A program made the translations under genes and the position numbers. A stretch of 28,670 nucleotides of DNA from a virus. This document shows, piece by piece, positions 21,286 through 27,369 of the stretch. The stretch covers positions 1-28,670 of IMG/VR virus record IMGVR_UViG_3300032073_002450. One strand, 5' to 3'. The notes under the pieces are model-generated. The model was not told the origin of the DNA and did no database searches. It saw nothing but the letters and a program-made list of their open reading frames with translations. The stretch's first letter is position 1. Each line of letters starts with the position of its first letter.

Positions 21286-23781
21286 CTACCCAAAAAATGA
21301 ATCAAGTGTGCTAACTGGTTCAGTTGTCCACCCGATCTTATTTAATATTACACCTAAAGGTTCAACGAATGACTTTTGAAATTGAGTATCATAATCAATA
21401 TAAGGTTCAAGTTCAAATTCTTTAGGCAGTGCTGAGACAAATGATATCACATTCTCATTCATAATATTAGGTAATTTCATATAACAAAATTTAACTTTCT
21501 CTCCATTCTGTATTACAGGATATTTCTTGTCTATATTGTATTTATATAAAAAGTTATTGTAAAGTAAAGAACCACGAACATGAATAGGTGTTCCTTTATT
21601 ATAAATTGATGCTGCGTTGTAATATTTCTTAACATTCTGCACACCTCTAGGGAATGATATTTCTTCTATTGGTAATTTATTAAACTCATTTCTAGCATCA
21701 GTAATAAACTCCCATACATCACTCTCTGTTCCTGTCATTAATGTTCTAATACCTTCTTCAAGTTTCTTTCTACACCACATTGGTGTTGAAGACTTGGCTG
21801 TCTCGATTCCCATCATTTTTAATTTGGGTTTTTTAAATCTAACACCTTCCGAATCATGAACATTAAGAATATATCTTTTCTTCGCTGTCCATATACCTTT
21901 ATCGGCTATCACTTCTCTACCCATTTCCATTTTGTTTTGATAAGCGTTCATATAAGAGGCTAGTTCTTCATATGAATTAGTAATATATGGTTCAAGTTTT
22001 TCTTTGGCTATTGTGTCTAAAAATTCTACAGGATTTTTCGGATTAACTCTATCAACTAAAGTTTCAAATGTTACATAAATTGAATCTGTATCAATCGCGA
22101 CAACATAATCTATATCAGTCTCTAATAATTTATTAAGATAATCATTAACAGCCTTCTCAACCCACTTGATACTTAACTGACCAGCTGTTGTAATTCCTTC
22201 GGCTATCTCTCTATTGAAATATCTGAAATATTGATTCCCCAAAGCACCATAACAACTGTTAAGTGAAATCTTTCTCACCATTTGATTATTATGATTCTTA
22301 ACAATATCATATTCAAGTTCTTTTCTTTTAACTAAATTATCTTTCGGAGTATTTTCAAGTTCCTGTTGAGATTGAATCATCTTTCTTTTGAACAAAACTC
22401 TTTGATCATACATTTCTTCTAATAGTTCAGGAAGAAATCCTTGTTTATCTGTTCTGAAAAGGGCACCATTGGGCGTCACAGTATTTGAGGTCAACATACT
22501 TAAATCAACTTCACCATTTAACAGTTTCTTCACATTAATTTCTTGACTGAATATTTTTCTTTGATAAGTATCTGGACTCATATTATATTGCATAATTAAA
22601 TGAGGATATAGACTATTCAAATCAAATGACATTACCCATTTATGTTGTCCCACTTGAGGTTCTTTTACATACGCACCGACTATTCTAGAATCTTGAGCCA
22701 TCTTCTTGGGTGGTGGAACCATTCCTCGTTTCTTTAAGAAGTTGTAGATAATCAAATCCCAATATCGAACAGAACCAAATACATCTTCAAAATTACACTT
22801 AGCTTGATAAGCCATTGTTATAACTAATTCCATAAGTTGTAACTTATTATCTAATTCTTCAACTAGTTCTGTATCTCTTACATTATAATCTAAAAACTTT
22901 TGATAATCATTCCTATAGAATAAATGCATAGCTCCAAACTCTGAGTAATCAATTTTCTTCTTACCCAATTCTATCTCTGCGATATGATCTAAACGATATG
23001 TCTCTCTAGTAATGTATGTAAACTTCTTATACATTTCTAAATAATCTAAAATAGCTATACCAGCAATGTTATATGAGACCATCTTCTTTTGTCCCATGTA
23101 TAACCACTCTCTTGATGTAACTAATTCATGAGGAGACAATTTCCTAACTGTATCCCAATCAAATAATTTCCAAATACGATTAACTAGATAAGCGATATCA
23201 AAAGTTTCAACATTCCAACCTGTGATAATATCAGGTTCTAAATCGTCCCACACTTTCATAAAGGTTGTTAATAACTCTTTCTCATGATGACATCTATGAT
23301 AAATTAGATTAGGATCATCAGATTTATAATCAAAGTTATCAACACCAATAACATGAGTTTCTTTATGACCAAAGAGTTTCATAGTTATCGCGTTAACTCT
23401 TTCTTCGGCTTCTGTTGGTTCTGGAAAACCATTTTCACATTCACACTCAATATCAATATTAAGTATGTTTATATTCTTAATATCAAAGTCTATATCACTT
23501 GGAAACGATTCTGATAGATAAGTATATTCCCATTGTTCTAAACCATGAATATCAATACCTGTATTATCGTATTGTTTCTTCCAATGTCTTGCGTCACTTG
23601 GAGATTTAAATTTCTTTGGTTGTAAATACTCACCAGATATTGATTTATTGGCAGTAGGTTTGTTTGTAGGTATATAAAGAGTAGGTTCATACTTTAATCT
23701 CTTAATATACTTCTCACCATTCTTTACACCTCGTGCAAGAATGAAGTCTTTGTATCTTTTTACATTTGTATAGTAGTGCAT
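21286..23781 (-). CDS. 43: Family B DNA polymerase (gp43-like)
   Basis: An 831-residue replicative polymerase. The 3'-5' exonuclease motifs are present: ILNIDIECE (Asp110, Glu112), GWNVETFDI (about 188-196) and a YNVRDTELV-type motif. Polymerase motifs A (DLNSLYP), B (KISLNSCYGALG) and C (IDTDSIYV) are intact. The C-terminus TLDSFFG looks like a sliding-clamp binding peptide. It is somewhat shorter than T4 gp43 (898). The ATG is only about four bases from the predicted transcription start, with no Shine-Dalgarno. The gene is followed after 26 bases by the SNase gene. Confidence 0.97.
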   Translation of the reverse strand: MHYYTNVKRYKDFILARGVKNGEKYIKRLKYEPTLYIPTNKPTANKSISGEYLQPKKFKSPSDARHWKKQYDNTGIDIHGLEQWEYTYLSESFPSDIDFDIKNINILNIDIECECENGFPEPTEAEERVNAITMKLFGHKETHVIGVDNFDYKSDDPNLIYHRCHHEKELLTTFMKVWDDLEPDIITGWNVETFDIAYLVNRIWKLFDWDTVRKLSPHELVTSREWLYMGQKKMVSYNIAGIAILDYLEMYKKFTYITRETYRLDHIAEIELGKKKIDYSEFGAMHLFYRNDYQKFLDYNVRDTELVEELDNKLQLMELVITMAYQAKCNFEDVFGSVRYWDLIIYNFLKKRGMVPPPKKMAQDSRIVGAYVKEPQVGQHKWVMSFDLNSLYPHLIMQYNMSPDTYQRKIFSQEINVKKLLNGEVDLSMLTSNTVTPNGALFRTDKQGFLPELLEEMYDQRVLFKRKMIQSQQELENTPKDNLVKRKELEYDIVKNHNNQMVRKISLNSCYGALGNQYFRYFNREIAEGITTAGQLSIKWVEKAVNDYLNKLLETDIDYVVAIDTDSIYVTFETLVDRVNPKNPVEFLDTIAKEKLEPYITNSYEELASYMNAYQNKMEMGREVIADKGIWTAKKRYILNVHDSEGVRFKKPKLKMMGIETAKSSTPMWCRKKLEEGIRTLMTGTESDVWEFITDARNEFNKLPIEEISFPRGVQNVKKYYNAASIYNKGTPIHVRGSLLYNNFLYKYNIDKKYPVIQNGEKVKFCYMKLPNIMNENVISFVSALPKEFELEPYIDYDTQFQKSFVEPLGVILNKIGWTTEPVSTLDSFFG

Positions 23782-23790
23782 AATATATCT

Positions 23791-23819
23791 ATTATACTAT
23801 AGAAACGCCATAGTGTCTA
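23791..23819 (-). promoter_or_regulatory. Sigma70-type promoter for DNA polymerase (class A)
   Basis: TAGACA (23814-23819), 17 bases, TATAAT (23791-23796), with TAG before and AGATATAT after the -10 box. It lies within the 3' end of denV. Predicted start is near 23784, three bases before the polymerase ATG. Confidence 0.75.
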
Positions 23820-24202
23820 TACCATTCTGGTTTCTGTAGTATCCTTTCTTCAATTCGTTGTCGAATTATCTTTTGATCTTCGACTGTTGGTTTCCAATCA
23901 TTAAAATATTCTATTGGAAATTGTGAGGTTTTGAAATGTCTATGATCATCTAATTTGAAATTTCTTTTCTTGAGTTCTTCTCTGATTTCGTCATATCTTT
24001 TAAATAGATATTTACCTTTATCATAAAAAAACAATACATGACCTTTATTTAAAGTAAAGTTCTTGGGTATTCTTTTAATATCCCAATTTTTTGAGTTGAG
24101 TGATCTCTGTAATGAAGAACCGATCATGAATATCTCACGATACTCCGCCATTAGGTGTTGATCGGTTAGTTCTTCAACAGGTATTATATTAATTCTGGTC
24201 AA
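23792..24202 (-). CDS. denV: Endonuclease V / pyrimidine dimer DNA glycosylase
   Basis: A 136-residue protein close to T4 DenV: MTRINIIPVEELTDQHLMAE at the start, GHVLFFYDKGKYLFKR in the middle and PEWYRHYG at the end. Thr2 (nucleophile after Met removal) and Glu23 (catalytic) are both conserved. It removes UV-induced cyclobutane dimers and nicks the strand, useful for a phage in sunlit water. The start overlaps the previous gene's stop by four bases (ATGA). The length agrees with T4 (138). Confidence 0.95.
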   Translation of the reverse strand: MTRINIIPVEELTDQHLMAEYREIFMIGSSLQRSLNSKNWDIKRIPKNFTLNKGHVLFFYDKGKYLFKRYDEIREELKKRNFKLDDHRHFKTSQFPIEYFNDWKPTVEDQKIIRQRIEERILQKPEWYRHYGVSIV

Positions 24203-24414
24203 ATTACTCTTTCAGGTATAAAATGATTTTTTACACAAAGTAATTTTTCTTCGGCATGTGCCATCTTTTCTACTTGAGAATCTATGGCAGCGACAACATC
24301 AGGATGCTCTCCAATACCTACAGGATTCTTCATGTATACTGAAATGTTAGCCTTCGCTTCAGCAATCTCACCTTCATATTTGATTATGAGTGCTTCTCTC
24401 AATATTTTTTCCAT
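24199..24414 (-). CDS. Small conserved hypothetical protein
   Basis: A 71-residue helical protein with the pattern LREALIIKYEGEIAEAKANI, then NPVGIGEHPDVVAAIDSQ and a closing helix. The NPVGIGEHPD segment resembles small proteins found widely in marine T4-like phages, without assigned function. It is translated together with denV (ATGA overlap) and begins four bases after the lysozyme stop. Confidence 0.7.
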   Translation of the reverse strand: MEKILREALIIKYEGEIAEAKANISVYMKNPVGIGEHPDVVAAIDSQVEKMAHAEEKLLCVKNHFIPERVI

Positions 24415-24417
24415 AAT

Positions 24418-24891
24418 TTATTTATCCGTTGTGTCTATATCCCTAAGACGATTCATCAATCGTTTGGCTCGATTATAGACTTGTTTTGCCCATTTACTGT
24501 CTAGACCTTCCTCTGAAGCTGTTTTATAATCACCTTCATTCAAAGCTTCAAACATTTTTTTGAATTTTACTAATCTAGTTAGTCCTAGATTGAAAGCCAT
24601 GTTAGCTATAATTAACTTAACTTCTTCTGGCCAATCTCTCCAGTTGTTGTGAAATCTATCTTCACATTCTTTTAGAACAGTATTTAAATCTTGAAATAAT
24701 AGTTCATCACATCTAGTTTGTGTTATAGGTGTTCCAACACCCATACCATATTCTTCATCAGATTCTAGAATTAAATGTCCTACTCCAACAGTTGGATATC
24801 CTAAATGATCTTTGTATACTTCTAATACTTGACCTTCATCAGATGTTATTTCTTTTTTAAGTCTTACTCTAAACTCTTTACTATATTCCAT
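24418..24891 (-). CDS. e: T4-type lysozyme (endolysin, GH24)
   Basis: A 157-residue muramidase with the T4 catalytic arrangement: Glu19 (TSDEG), Asp28 (YKDHLGYPT) and Thr34 (PTVGVGHLI), equivalent to Glu11/Asp20/Thr26 of T4. The C-terminal lobe includes NMAFNLGLTRLVKFKKM and WAKQVYNRAKRL, as in the family. It has no signal peptide, so it needs a holin; none was recognised in the window. The spanin pair that completes lysis is far away at 1369-2260. The start overlaps the upstream gene by 11 bases, with GAGGAA at good spacing. Confidence 0.93.
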   Translation of the reverse strand: MEYSKEFRVRLKKEITSDEGQVLEVYKDHLGYPTVGVGHLILESDEEYGMGVGTPITQTRCDELLFQDLNTVLKECEDRFHNNWRDWPEEVKLIIANMAFNLGLTRLVKFKKMFEALNEGDYKTASEEGLDSKWAKQVYNRAKRLMNRLRDIDTTDK

Positions 24892-25210
24892 TTTTTAGTT
24901 CCTCTAGCCCTTGATTGGCTAGTAATTCTATGAGAATATTTCCCATAAGTTGATTAAATTCCTCGTCCTCTGATATTGTGTTTAACAATTCTTCTGGACA
25001 GGATCGAACAGCTCTTTCAAAATCTATAGTAGGTATTTCCTTTTCTTCTCTAGGTATAAAATTTATTTTACCATATTGATAAATTATATCTTTATATTTA
25101 CCTGTTAAGATTTTAATAGCCTTTTCACCATTCTGATGAACAACTTCTGTATAAAGTCCATCATCAAATAATGGATAATGAGTATTTATAGTATTATCTG
25201 CCTTGGCCAC
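24881..25210 (-). CDS. Conserved hypothetical protein
   Basis: A 109-residue acidic protein, unrecognised. The middle reads KILTGKYKDIIYQYGKINF, a small beta-rich region, followed by a helical acidic C-terminus. It starts at a GTG (25210) inside the last codons of the 52-residue basic gene. A perfect TATAAATA at 25183-25190 lies in its fourth to seventh codons and could serve the lysozyme, but it may be chance. Confidence 0.6.
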   Translation of the reverse strand: MAKADNTINTHYPLFDDGLYTEVVHQNGEKAIKILTGKYKDIIYQYGKINFIPREEKEIPTIDFERAVRSCPEELLNTISEDEEFNQLMGNILIELLANQGLEELKNGI

Positions 25211-25352
25211 GATATCTTTTTAAAGACCTTTTCTTAGCCTTGTTCATAGTTGAAGTTCCGATTTTAACTCGTCTACCTCTACCACCAACTCCAATAGAAC
25301 TAGTTTTTGAACCTTTAGAATCTCGAAGCGATTTACGATAAAGACTCGCCAT
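25194..25352 (-). CDS. Small basic protein (52 residues)
   Basis: The frame starts MASLYRKSLRDSKGSK, then GVGGRGRRVKIGT, and ends KRYRGQGR. It is strongly basic, with Gly/Arg runs, and may bind nucleic acid. Its ATG overlaps the stop of the AT-hook gene by one base (TAATG), and its end overlaps the next gene by 17 bases, so it belongs to a tight operon. No family is recognised. Confidence 0.65.
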   Translation of the reverse strand: MASLYRKSLRDSKGSKTSSIGVGGRGRRVKIGTSTMNKAKKRSLKRYRGQGR

Positions 25353-25573
25353 TATTTTTTAGGTTTGTTTTTTGAACCTTTAGGTCTTCCACGACCTCTC
25401 TTGGCTGGCGCTTTCGCTTTAGTTCTTTTCTTAGGGGTTCTTCCATCAGTATATGCTTCGTTAGTATCTGCAGTAGATTTATCATCAGCGACATATCTAC
25501 CTTTATTATCACGAGCTCTTTCACCGCTAGGTTCACCAATTAGAAAAGTCACAAATTTATTCCATATTCCCAT
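25352..25573 (-). CDS. Small AT-hook-like protein
   Basis: A 73-residue protein with a hydrophobic first 12 residues (MGIWNKFVTFLI), an acidic middle and a basic C-terminus with the AT-hook core GRGRPKGSKNK, preceded by AKAPAKR. AT-hooks bind the minor groove of A/T-rich DNA, which suits this genome. The start has GGAGAAG upstream. It follows the promoter at 25635-25662, with a leader of about 55 bases. A DNA-binding role is inferred. Confidence 0.7.
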   Translation of the reverse strand: MGIWNKFVTFLIGEPSGERARDNKGRYVADDKSTADTNEAYTDGRTPKKRTKAKAPAKRGRGRPKGSKNKPKK

Positions 25574-25634
25574 TTTCTTCTCCGATTGTTTATATTAAAT
25601 AAATGTTTATTTTTTTATTTTTAAACATACTACT

Positions 25635-25662
25635 ATTATACTATGGATTCCTCAGGTGTCAA
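25635..25662 (-). promoter_or_regulatory. Sigma70-type promoter (class A)
   Basis: Consensus TTGACA (25657-25662), 16 bases, TATAAT (25635-25640), with TAG before the -10 box. The -35 region is covered by the dyad at 25651-25678. Confidence 0.8.
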
Positions 25663-25678
25663 GTTTTTAACACCTGAG
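25651..25678 (-). promoter_or_regulatory. Inverted repeat over a -35 box (candidate operator)
   Basis: CTCAGGTGT and ACACCTGAG form perfect 9-base arms around a 10-base loop. One arm overlaps the -35 box. It follows the hsp20 stop by 14 bases, but the next bases are GAATCC rather than a T run, so a terminator is unlikely. Confidence 0.6.
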
Positions 25679-25691
25679 TATCCAAATTTAT

Positions 25692-26147
25692 TTATTCAGA
25701 CAAGAATACTTTCTTATCTGACTTTTTAAGACTACCAATCTCAATAGTTCTAGCTTTCTTTTCTTCTGGAACTATTCTTTCAGCATAAATGGTTAGAATA
25801 CCATTTGAAAGATCGGAACCTTTAACCACAACATCATCTGCTAGAACAAAATTTCTAGAGAATTTTCTTTGTGAGATTCCTTGATGAACAAACCCAATAT
25901 CTTTCTCTCCAATATCACCGGCTACAGTAAGATTATTTTCTTTAACAGTAATTGTTAAATCTTCTGAACCGAAACCAGCTACTGCTAGTTCAATTAAGAA
26001 TGTATCCTCTGTAGAACCTTTACGGATATTGTAAGGTGGATAGTTAGTTTGTGGTAATGATCGGACTCTATCTAATTGTGTAAACACATTATCAAAGCCG
26101 ATTGTGAATGGAGATAAGTCTCTCCAGATTGCTTCATTTATAGTCAT
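25692..26147 (-). CDS. hsp20: Small heat shock protein (Hsp20/IbpA-like)
   Basis: A 151-residue protein with an alpha-crystallin domain at about 37-135: PPYNIRK, the core FLIELAVAGFGSEDLTITV, VAGDIG, and GILTIYAERIVPEE near its end. A variable N-terminus and short charged tail are as in IbpA. It is an ATP-independent holdase that keeps aggregating proteins soluble; Hsp20 genes are common in T4-like marine phages, where a role in virion assembly has been proposed. The start follows GAGGAGG, a very strong Shine-Dalgarno. A late promoter and a hairpin lie upstream. Confidence 0.95.
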   Translation of the reverse strand: MTINEAIWRDLSPFTIGFDNVFTQLDRVRSLPQTNYPPYNIRKGSTEDTFLIELAVAGFGSEDLTITVKENNLTVAGDIGEKDIGFVHQGISQRKFSRNFVLADDVVVKGSDLSNGILTIYAERIVPEEKKARTIEIGSLKKSDKKVFLSE

Positions 26148-26177
26148 ATTGACCTCCTCTTCTTAAGCAAGGTTATT

Positions 26178-26205
26178 AAAAAAAGTAATCCCTTTCGGCG
26201 ATTAC
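26178..26205 (-). terminator. Hairpin with T run (intrinsic terminator)
   Basis: GTAATC...GATTAC (arms 26200-26205 and 26185-26190), with an inner CC/GG pair, one bulged G and a GAAA tetraloop, followed by seven T residues (26184-26178). It is well placed to end transcription of the operon that finishes at 26227. Confidence 0.75.
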
Positions 26206-26211
26206 ATTATA

Positions 26212-26219
26212 TATTTATA
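26212..26219 (-). promoter_or_regulatory. T4-type late promoter upstream of hsp20
   Basis: A perfect TATAAATA. With T4 spacing, the transcript would begin near 26206, immediately before the hairpin at 26178-26205, so the hsp20 late message would carry this hairpin at its 5' end. Confidence 0.55.
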
Positions 26220-26226
26220 ACAGTTA

Positions 26227-26373
26227 TTATTTCTGTTCTAAATAAACTTTCATTAATTCATCTTTTTTTGATTCCCAAAGTTCTTTCATTTCAGGATTCT
26301 GAGCTCTTTCTTCTGCTCTTTTTAAGAAAAATATTCGTCTTGTTAAAGACTTTTTTAAAAAATTATTCTTCAT
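26227..26373 (-). CDS. Small basic helical protein (48 residues)
   Basis: The frame starts MKNNFLKKSLTRRIFFLK and continues RAEERAQNPEMKELWESKK to a TAA at 26229. It is a charged, mostly helical peptide. The start overlaps the end of the upstream gene by 11 bases in another frame, so it is probably coupled to it. It ends 8 bases before the late promoter at 26212-26219. No family is recognised. Confidence 0.55.
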   Translation of the reverse strand: MKNNFLKKSLTRRIFFLKRAEERAQNPEMKELWESKKDELMKVYLEQK

Positions 26374-26911
26374 TATTTTTATTACCAAGATATTTATTAT
26401 ACTTGATTCTATTTAAAACTGTTTGTTTGAATTTATTTGTTGGGTCAAATGCATTAATCGAATGTCTATTGACTGTCGCTCTACAAGTGAAACAATCACC
26501 ATCTACTAACTTATGTTCTTGACCTAAGTAAATTCGTTGACTATCAGCGAAACACATTAATGAATTACCATGTTTATCTACAAATTGGTGTATGTAGAAC
26601 CCTCGACTTGTAGCAGACCAAGAAATATATTTCAATGTCATATCGTATCTTTGTTTTTCTTTACCTACATAAGAACCTGAGGGAGTATCATCTTTATGAT
26701 CTTCTCTAAGTTGTTCTCTTTCTTGTTTCTTCTGATGATATAACATAGAATTTTGAACACCATTAATCTGTTTAATAGAGATTTCTCTCTTTTTTATAAG
26801 GTGTGACCAAACATCTTGTAAAAAATGATTTCCTTCTCTTAATTCATTATCTTGTAAAAAGATATAAACATCTTCATAAGATTCGTGAAATTCTTTAATA
26901 TTTATTTTCAT
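26363..26911 (-). CDS. Conserved hypothetical protein
   Basis: A 182-residue protein, unrecognised by function. The N-terminal half is helical and charged (QKKQEREQLREDHKDD). The C-terminal half is beta-rich with MTLKYISWSATSRGFYIHQFVD, then DGDCFTCRATVNRHSI and TVLNRIKYNKYL, a pattern resembling conserved phage proteins possibly with an OB-like fold. Two close cysteines (CFTC) are not a full zinc site. The ATG overlaps the upstream stop as ATGA. Confidence 0.65.
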   Translation of the reverse strand: MKINIKEFHESYEDVYIFLQDNELREGNHFLQDVWSHLIKKREISIKQINGVQNSMLYHQKKQEREQLREDHKDDTPSGSYVGKEKQRYDMTLKYISWSATSRGFYIHQFVDKHGNSLMCFADSQRIYLGQEHKLVDGDCFTCRATVNRHSINAFDPTNKFKQTVLNRIKYNKYLGNKNNEE

Positions 26912-27096
26912 TCAACTTGAGGGGATTCATCAAATCGTTTTTCTGTCAATGCATCTACTAATGAATCATAGTCATTCAGATCAAATGTTTTTACATAATC
27001 TGTTCCTCCTAATTCTTCAATCATATCTGCTTCAGACATGCCTAAAATACCCATCATGATATTTTCTTTTACTGCTTCATTGTGGTGACAACTCAT
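26908..27096 (-). CDS. Small acidic hypothetical protein
   Basis: A 62-residue acidic protein starting MSCHHNEAVKENIMMG. The start has AGGAG six bases upstream and sits about 23 bases after the predicted start from the promoter at 27126-27155. It heads a three-gene operon with the genes at 26363 and 26227. Unrecognised. Confidence 0.65.
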   Translation of the reverse strand: MSCHHNEAVKENIMMGILGMSEADMIEELGGTDYVKTFDLNDYDSLVDALTEKRFDESPQVE

Positions 27097-27125
27097 TTAT
27101 TCTCCTGATTTTTCATTATATACAT

Positions 27126-27155
27126 ATTATAACAAAAGTGTTCCCGCGGTATCAA
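27126..27155 (-). promoter_or_regulatory. Sigma70-type promoter with conserved spacer (class B)
   Basis: TTGATA (27150-27155), 18 bases, TATAAT (27126-27131); the spacer holds GGAACACTTTTG. It is one of three near-identical copies in the window (see 17282 and 27340). Confidence 0.85.
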
Positions 27156-27294
27156 GTTTTAATTCATGGGAGTCTTCAAACTGTAACCCATTTTCATCTC
27201 TCAGCTTTTTTAATGTCGTAAGGCCTCGACGCGAAGTTGTGTTCACTCTTTCCCAACCAGACCGCGGGTCCAGCATTTCCAGTTTCGTTTTCAT
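27127..27294 (-). CDS. Possible small protein (55 residues), uncertain frame
   Basis: The frame starts MKTKLEMLDPRSGWERV, continues TSRRGLTTLKKLRDENG and ends inside the promoter at 27126-27155, so its last residues encode promoter DNA. The ATG comes two bases after the stop of an 11-codon reading frame (27297-27332), compatible with reinitiation. The region is richer in G+C than its neighbours, and a second frame stays open for about 40 codons, so which frame is coding is unsure. A GTG at 27312 is another possible start. Confidence 0.4.
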   Translation of the reverse strand: MKTKLEMLDPRSGWERVNTTSRRGLTTLKKLRDENGLQFEDSHELKLDTAGTLLL

Positions 27295-27296
27295 CT

Positions 27297-27332
27297 TCAA
27301 CCAACCAACCACTTTTCAAGATTCAACTTCAT
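27297..27332 (-). other. Short leader reading frame with tetranucleotide repeat
   Basis: ATG at 27332 lies at about +2 of the promoter at 27340-27369 and opens an 11-codon frame (MKLNLEKWLVG). Its end passes through three TTGG units (plus-strand 27298-27310). Gain or loss of one unit would join it to another open frame. Confidence 0.35.
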
Positions 27333-27339
27333 TATGTAT

Positions 27340-27369
27340 ATTATACAAAAAGTGTTCCTGTGGTATCAA
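27340..27369 (-). promoter_or_regulatory. Sigma70-type promoter with conserved spacer (class B)
   Basis: TTGATA (27364-27369), 18 bases, TATAAT (27340-27345); spacer with GGAACACTTTTTG. The -35 box contains the TGA stop codon of the cyclase gene. Confidence 0.85.

Noticed and set aside
21539-21546. TATAAATA inside the DNA polymerase gene
   Set aside because: It is spelled by Tyr-Lys codons near the gene's 3' end, with no suitably placed start codon; taken as chance.
25183-25190. TATAAATA at the start of the 109-residue gene as lysozyme late promoter
   Set aside because: The lysozyme start is about 290 bases away and the element lies within codons; too weak to list as a promoter.
24418-25210. 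A holin near the lysozyme gene
   Set aside because: Neighbouring proteins lack transmembrane helices; the membrane peptide at 20608-20772 is too far away and transcribed with replication genes, so it was not called a holin.
25333-25539. A 68-codon minus-strand frame overlapping the AT-hook gene
   Set aside because: It is a shadow in another frame; the 73-residue frame has a Shine-Dalgarno, an AT-hook motif and a TAATG junction with the next gene.
25651-25678. Intrinsic terminator after hsp20
   Set aside because: The stem is good but no T run follows on the minus strand; listed instead as a dyad over a -35 box.
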